In this document: positions 39,203 through 42,744 of the stretch, one piece after another
Layout: the number at the start of each line of letters is the position of its first letter
How positions within the stretch are numbered: position 1 is the stretch's first letter
Assembly (NCBI RefSeq): GCF_900142265.1
Contig: NZ_FRAH01000028.1
Coordinates: forward strand, 1-42,744
Reading direction: 5' to 3'
Source of the DNA: Anaerotignum lactatifermentans DSM 14214
Lineage (GTDB): Bacteria; Bacillota; Clostridia; Lachnospirales; Anaerotignaceae
DNA: 42,744 bases
Position numbers and translations under genes: made by a program
The notes under the pieces: model-generated
Database searches by the model: none
Told to the model about the DNA's origin: nothing
What the model saw: only the letters and a program-made list of their open reading frames with translations

Positions 39203-41053
39203 TTAATGAAGATATCCAGCATAGATACCAGCTTCAGTATCGGAAAATATCTTTCCTGTTTTTTCATACTCCCCTTTGACAGCCAATATCAACTCTTTCA
39301 TCCCAACCGGTTTTTCATGGGAAGCTGCCAGAAAAGCAGCGCTATAAACAGCATTTTTGATGCCGCTGCCTGTTAATTCAAATTTTTCTGCCAAAAAATC
39401 TATGTCTATGTCATGATCCAACGGCATTTCATTTGGAATGGCTTTTTGCCAAATTTCTTTTCGTTCTTGCATCGACGGAAATGGAAATTCAATGATAAAT
39501 TTCATCCTGCGTTTGAATGCCTCATCTATATTTTCTACGAAATTTGTGGCTAAAATGACGACACCGTTATATCGCTCCATTTCCTGCAACAAAAAAGCGG
39601 CTTCCATATTACTGTATTTATCATGAGAATCTTTGACTTCTGTTCTTTTTCCAAAAAGTGCATCTGCCTCGTCAAAGAACAAAATAGCTTGACTCTTTTT
39701 CGCATCCTCAAATATCTGTTTGAGATTTTTTTCTGTTTCACCTATATATTTGCTGACAACAGTGGAAAGTTCTGCTTTATAAAGTTCCATTCCCAGACGC
39801 GCAGCAATTACCTGTGCTGCCATGGTTTTGCCTGTTCCTGGCGGACCATAAAATAAAACAGTAATACCATCATGCATATTGTTTTTACGAATATTCCACT
39901 TTTCCAAAACAACATGACGAAGGGACACTTGATTACAGCATTCCATAATTTTGCTTTTTTGACGCAGAGGGAGCACCAAGTCCTCCCAATTATATTTGCA
40001 ATCTACTCTTTCGGCGCGACTGTCAAATTGATGAGATAAAACATCATGAACCGCATCATATAATAACTCCCGACCAATGACACTTTTGCCGCTGACATTT
40101 CTCATTTTTTCTGCAAGAGATAAGCATTTTAAAATTTCACCTGGAGTTAGTTCATACTGGTTTGCTAGAACCCGAAAAGAAATATCTTCTTCGATGATAA
40201 AGTTTTCGGCAGCATGTGTCCAAAATTCGTACCTTTCTTCCATAGATAATGGCGCAAAAAATACAGGACTCGCATTCAGTTCTTTGGGACGTTCTTCACA
40301 TATCCAGATGTAAAAAGGAAGAAATGTCAAATATTTCTGCGCAATTGGTAGCAAATCTATATCACAAATCCCGACTGCCCTCTGCTCAGCCACTGCAAAA
40401 AACAACGGATGTTCCGCGTTTTTGTCCGAAACCAAAAAAATGGGCATAAGCCCCCTATATTTTGCTAGCTGCAAAAAACAAGTTTTTTTCCCCATTCCTT
40501 TTTGCCCGTAAAACAAAAGCGGTTCTTTTAAATGTCTGGTTTGTTGAAAAATATGATTTACTCTAGGAGAAATAATTTCTTTGTCTGAAATAGATACATC
40601 TTCATTTTTTGGAAAAATACCACATAAATAGGAAAGTACATGTGGTTTTGGTTGAAGCACAATATCATCTTCCAGAAAAAAGCGATTCATAACATTTTCA
40701 CGACATATCGCTTGTTGTTTGTGGTTTTTCTCCCACATATCTCTTGCCAGTACAAGTGTAGCCCGTCCATCTATACCGCCAAATAAAGAAAAAATATTTC
40801 CGAAACGGCTGTCCCAAAAAGGCAACACCGAGAGAAAAATAACGTAAATTTCCGAAGGATACAACTGAAAATATTTTCCTATTTTCATCAATCGGTCATA
40901 TTCTGCATCTTTTGTATTCCAGTTTTCCTTGATAATCTGCTGAATCTGCTCATCAGAATACTGGATTTGCGGATATATTTCTGGATCAAGGTCAACACCC
41001 GCATATTTTGCATAGCATATCAATTCGATATATCCAGTTTCTTTGATAAACAT
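39203..41053 (-). CDS. AAA+ ATPase of the CIS (Afp15/Pvc15-like), copy 1; first operon gene
   Basis: The protein has 616 residues. The C-terminal AAA+ module has Walker A GPPGTGKT at about 403, Walker B ILFFDEADALFGKR at about 455, VVILATNFVENID and the RRMKFIIEFPFP region. An N-terminal helical domain and a degenerate P-loop domain (FYGQKGMGKKTC) precede it. It is closely related to the 694-residue ATPase at 7790-9874. CIS ATPases of this family are needed for assembly in Afp and PVC. GAGG lies 8 nt upstream. It is the first gene after the promoter at 41200-41227, with an untranslated leader of about 140 nt. Confidence 0.92.
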   Translation of the reverse strand: MFIKETGYIELICYAKYAGVDLDPEIYPQIQYSDEQIQQIIKENWNTKDAEYDRLMKIGKYFQLYPSEIYVIFLSVLPFWDSRFGNIFSLFGGIDGRATLVLARDMWEKNHKQQAICRENVMNRFFLEDDIVLQPKPHVLSYLCGIFPKNEDVSISDKEIISPRVNHIFQQTRHLKEPLLFYGQKGMGKKTCFLQLAKYRGLMPIFLVSDKNAEHPLFFAVAEQRAVGICDIDLLPIAQKYLTFLPFYIWICEERPKELNASPVFFAPLSMEERYEFWTHAAENFIIEEDISFRVLANQYELTPGEILKCLSLAEKMRNVSGKSVIGRELLYDAVHDVLSHQFDSRAERVDCKYNWEDLVLPLRQKSKIMECCNQVSLRHVVLEKWNIRKNNMHDGITVLFYGPPGTGKTMAAQVIAARLGMELYKAELSTVVSKYIGETEKNLKQIFEDAKKSQAILFFDEADALFGKRTEVKDSHDKYSNMEAAFLLQEMERYNGVVILATNFVENIDEAFKRRMKFIIEFPFPSMQERKEIWQKAIPNEMPLDHDIDIDFLAEKFELTGSGIKNAVYSAAFLAASHEKPVGMKELILAVKGEYEKTGKIFSDTEAGIYAGYLH

Positions 41054-41106
41054 CTTTCAACCTCGCAATGCTTAAAACGCTTGTTACATCTACTTTTGAA
41101 AGAAAT

Positions 41107-41122
41107 TTCTGAATATTCAGAA
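41107..41122. promoter_or_regulatory. 16-bp perfect palindrome in the operon leader
   Basis: TTCTGAATATTCAGAA is perfectly symmetrical. It lies about 75 nt downstream of the predicted transcription start and 54 nt before the first ATG. It could be a dimeric repressor site or a leader hairpin. I do not recognise the regulator. Confidence 0.5.
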
Positions 41123-41199
41123 GGGTTTCTATAGAATAGTAACGCCATCAACGACAAAGTTTTGAATTTTTCTACAAATTACATCTTTTTTCATTATTG

Positions 41200-41227
41200 A
41201 TTATACATAAAATATTTTTTTTCGCAA
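41200..41227 (-). promoter_or_regulatory. Predicted promoter of the CIS operon
   Basis: On the minus strand there is TTGCGA (41227-41222), a 16-nt spacer made almost only of A and T, and TATAAT (41205-41200). The -10 is perfect and the -35 weak, as expected for an activated promoter. The start would be near 41193. Confidence 0.7.
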
Positions 41228-41233
41228 TAGGTT

Positions 41234-41263
41234 TGTAACGAATGGTAGCCACGCTGTAATGAA
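41234..41263 (-). promoter_or_regulatory. Direct-repeat site, probable LytTR operator of the CIS operon
   Basis: Two 9-bp direct repeats, TGTAACGAA (41234-41242) and TGTAATGAA (41255-41263) on the plus strand, differ at one base and are separated by exactly 12 bp. LytTR proteins bind 9-bp direct repeats 12-13 bp apart. The pair ends 6 bp upstream of the -35 box and lies next to a LytTR gene. Confidence 0.65.
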
Positions 41264-41291
41264 AAGTCAAAATCTGTATGCCGCTATCGTT

Positions 41292-42104
41292 CTATTTTTT
41301 ATAAAATGCAATCAATTTATTTTTGATTTCAGCATATCTTTTTTTCGGCACAGGAATCTGACTTCCATCATATAAAACGATTTCATATGGATGTATAGAA
41401 GATATATGCATATTGTTGACAATATAGCTGCGATGTACAAAACTGAAGCTATCTCCTGCTTTTTCAATAAATTCTGCAATGCTGCCTCTGTTATAGATTT
41501 CGCTACCATCGGTTGTATAAATCATACAGTTTCTTCCAACAGCATTTACATATAAAATTTCTGCAGGAGATAAAAAGTGTGTAATATCCTTATGATCTGT
41601 TACGATAATTTTATTTCTGCTATGTATAGACTGGATTCTGGAAATCCAATACTTTTTTGACATTTCGCCTAGAGCATTAACGAATTTTTCGCCTTCTGCT
41701 AATTTCAGTTCTCCCATGGGATTGGATATATGACAATGCTTGATTTTAGGTTCACCTTGTTTTATTTCCCATACAAATGTACATCGTTGCTGCGCTTGGA
41801 GAAAATAACCGACACTGTCATCTGTTGTCGTAATGTAACGACCTACAATGGTACATGCGTTGCCAGCATTTTGCGCCACTGTGAACTCCTGATGGGATAA
41901 ATGACAAGGTTTTAATTCTTTTGCAATTTCCCGAAAATCATTTACTGCATCTTCATAGGTATCGGCATATTGGCTTTTGGCAGAACCGATCCAGATAATA
42001 TTTTTATCAAAATATTCTATTACAAATTCTGGATCCATTTGCCAAAATCTAGCCAGACATTCCTGTGACAATTCCATGATTTCCTGCAGCAGCTGTTTAT
42101 TCAT
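41292..42104 (-). CDS. NTF2/SnoaL-LytTR transcription regulator, probable CIS operon activator
   Basis: The protein has 270 residues. Residues about 1-130 form an NTF2/SnoaL-like pocket domain (CLARFWQMDPEFVIEYFDKNIIWIG, then a YITTTDDSVGYF strand and CTFVWEI). Residues about 165-268 form a LytTR DNA-binding domain (ISPAEILYVNAVGRNCMIYT, GSFSFVHRSYIVN-like FVHRSYIVNNMHI, LYDGSQIPVPKKRY). There is no receiver domain, so the input is probably a small ligand or protein rather than phosphorylation. AGGAG lies 8 nt upstream of the ATG. It is transcribed in the same direction as the CIS genes, 238 nt upstream of them, and the repeat pair beside their promoter makes it the likely local activator. 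Confidence 0.9.
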   Translation of the reverse strand: MNKQLLQEIMELSQECLARFWQMDPEFVIEYFDKNIIWIGSAKSQYADTYEDAVNDFREIAKELKPCHLSHQEFTVAQNAGNACTIVGRYITTTDDSVGYFLQAQQRCTFVWEIKQGEPKIKHCHISNPMGELKLAEGEKFVNALGEMSKKYWISRIQSIHSRNKIIVTDHKDITHFLSPAEILYVNAVGRNCMIYTTDGSEIYNRGSIAEFIEKAGDSFSFVHRSYIVNNMHISSIHPYEIVLYDGSQIPVPKKRYAEIKNKLIAFYKK

Positions 42105-42132
42105 TCTTTCTCTCCTCTACAAATTTTTTATC

Positions 42133-42161
42133 AGTATAGCATGGGGAAAAGTGCATAGCAA
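42133..42161 (-). promoter_or_regulatory. Promoter of the LytTR regulator gene
   Basis: TTGCTA (42161-42156), a 17-nt spacer and TATACT (42138-42133) on the minus strand, about 30 nt upstream of the ATG at 42104. Confidence 0.6.
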
Positions 42162-42330
42162 AGGCATAAAAGTCTGTTTTTTTTAGAATAAACTATTAGG
42201 GAAAGCAAAAAACTCGAGCAATATTTATAACAAGATATTCACTTGCTCCACATAAAGCTTTCATGTCAATATAAAATCAGACATATACAGACATCTTTCT
42301 ATGTTTTGATGCATAAATTGATTTCTGTTA

Positions 42331-42372
42331 TCAGTATAATATTGGGAAACTATGAAAGTAAAGTTATAAAAA
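42331..42372 (-). repeat. Diverged second copy of the regulator promoter region
   Basis: TCAGTATAATATTGGGAAAC at 42331 matches TCAGTATAGCATGGGGAAAA at 42131, exactly 200 bp apart, with weaker likeness continuing for about 25 bp (AAAG..ATAAAA). The -10 TATACT is kept and the -35 is degraded (TTACTT). The 42105-42529 gap otherwise holds only these signals and the IS200-end hairpins. Confidence 0.5.
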
Positions 42373-42424
42373 TGTTAAATCAATTCTGTAATAAAAATAT
42401 ACCATTACAATTTTGCGCAATCAT

Positions 42425-42500
42425 AACCACGCCTAAAAGACGTGGTTTGCACTAGCCCTATAAGGGCTTATTAAGAGCCAGCGCCTAAATGACGCTGGCT
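42425..42500. repeat. Three hairpins at the end of the IS200-like element
   Basis: AACCACG/CGTGGTT (42425-42447), AGCCCT/AGGGCT (42454-42468) and AGCCAGCG/CGCTGGCT (42476-42500). The first and third share the loop pattern CCTAAAnGA. Subterminal hairpins of this kind are recognised by IS200/IS605 TnpA as single strands. Confidence 0.75.
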
Positions 42501-42529
42501 TTCACTTCGTTCAAGCCTTGGTGGTATGA

Positions 42530-42744
42530 TTATCTGCTACCCTTAAAAGGGTCTTCATACTCTTTTGTATTCAACTTATCTTCAATTTGATCTTGTTTTT
42601 CCTGTTCTCTGATATATTTTTGAATCGTTGCTGTATTTAAACCGACTGTACTTACATAATATCCTGTTGCCCAGAAATTCCTATTTCCAAATTTATACTT
42701 CAGATTTGCATGACGATTGAATATCATCATTGCACTTTTTCCTT
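42530..42744 (-). CDS. IS200/IS605-type TnpA transposase, C-terminal fragment
   Basis: The frame is open through the right edge (GKSAMMIFNRHANLKYK across 42744 to about 42694). It contains NRNFWATGYYVSTVG and NTATIQKYIREQ, the C-terminal helix that carries the catalytic tyrosine of HUH transposases. It ends at a TAG-type stop at 42530-42532. The upstream HUH motif lies outside the window, so completeness is unknown. It has no accessory TnpB inside the window. Confidence 0.92.
   Translation of the reverse strand, partial: GKSAMMIFNRHANLKYKFGNRNFWATGYYVSTVGLNTATIQKYIREQEKQDQIEDKLNTKEYEDPFKGSR

Noticed and set aside
2554-41053. Reading the region as a prophage or free phage tail remnant
   Set aside because: There is no terminase, portal, capsid, integrase, holin or endolysin, while Pvc16-like, DUF4280, CIS-type AAA+ ATPase and membrane accessory genes are present.
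2554-41053. Type VI secretion system
   Set aside because: No TssJ/L/M membrane complex, ClpV, TssA or TssB/TssC split sheath is seen; the single sheath and P2-like order fit a CIS.

Overview
The window comes from a low-GC Gram-positive bacterium, most likely a gut-type Clostridia (Lachnospiraceae-like). The signs are AT-rich DNA, strong AGGAGG-type ribosome binding sites, a BlaI/M56-peptidase pair, a LytTR regulator, and IS256- and IS200-family transposase fragments at the two edges. The genus cannot be read from the sequence.

Layout. Positions 1-296 hold the tail end of an IS256-family element. Positions 390-2538 hold a small leftward cassette: a BlaI-like repressor with its operators, a short M56 peptidase without a sensor domain, and a small membrane-anchored protein. 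Positions 2554-41053 form one long leftward operon encoding a contractile injection system (CIS), ending in an intrinsic terminator at 2554-2607. Positions 41107-41263 carry its probable promoter, with a pair of 9-bp direct repeats just upstream. Positions 41292-42104 encode an NTF2/SnoaL-LytTR regulator. Positions 42425-42744 are the end of an IS200-type element.

The structural part follows contractile phage (P2/Mu) tail order: AAA+ ATPase, unknown protein, sheath, tube, tail-assembly-chaperone-like protein, small DUF6760-like ORF, second tube-like protein, 1562-residue tape-measure candidate, LysM baseplate protein, spike hub (gpD/gp27-like), spike (gpV/gp5-like), gp25-like wedge, two baseplate-J-like proteins, gpI-like protein and an Ig-tipped baseplate protein. 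After that come genes that are not standard phage parts: a membrane-anchored pseudokinase-like protein, a membrane-anchored MORN-repeat protein, a DUF4255 (Pvc16-like) cap protein, an unknown protein, a DUF4280 PAAR-like tip, two large paralogous membrane sensors ending in degenerate class III cyclase-like domains, a second AAA+ ATPase, a 1568-residue repeat protein and a small YbjN-like protein. There is no capsid, terminase, integrase or lysis gene, so this is not a prophage.

The most notable observations are two sites where translation appears to need a -1 frameshift at textbook slippery heptamers. One joins the chaperone-like gene to an ORF with no start codon (35771-35777, A AAT TTT), as in P2 E/E+E' and lambda G/GT. 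The other lies inside the spike hub gene (28777-28783, A AAA AAG), where the shifted frame restores the conserved family C-terminus and ends in a TGATG overlap with the next gene. Together with four membrane-anchored, non-phage accessory proteins, the cluster looks like a CIS tied to the cytoplasmic membrane and to extracellular sensing rather than a simple free extracellular particle; that last step is inference.
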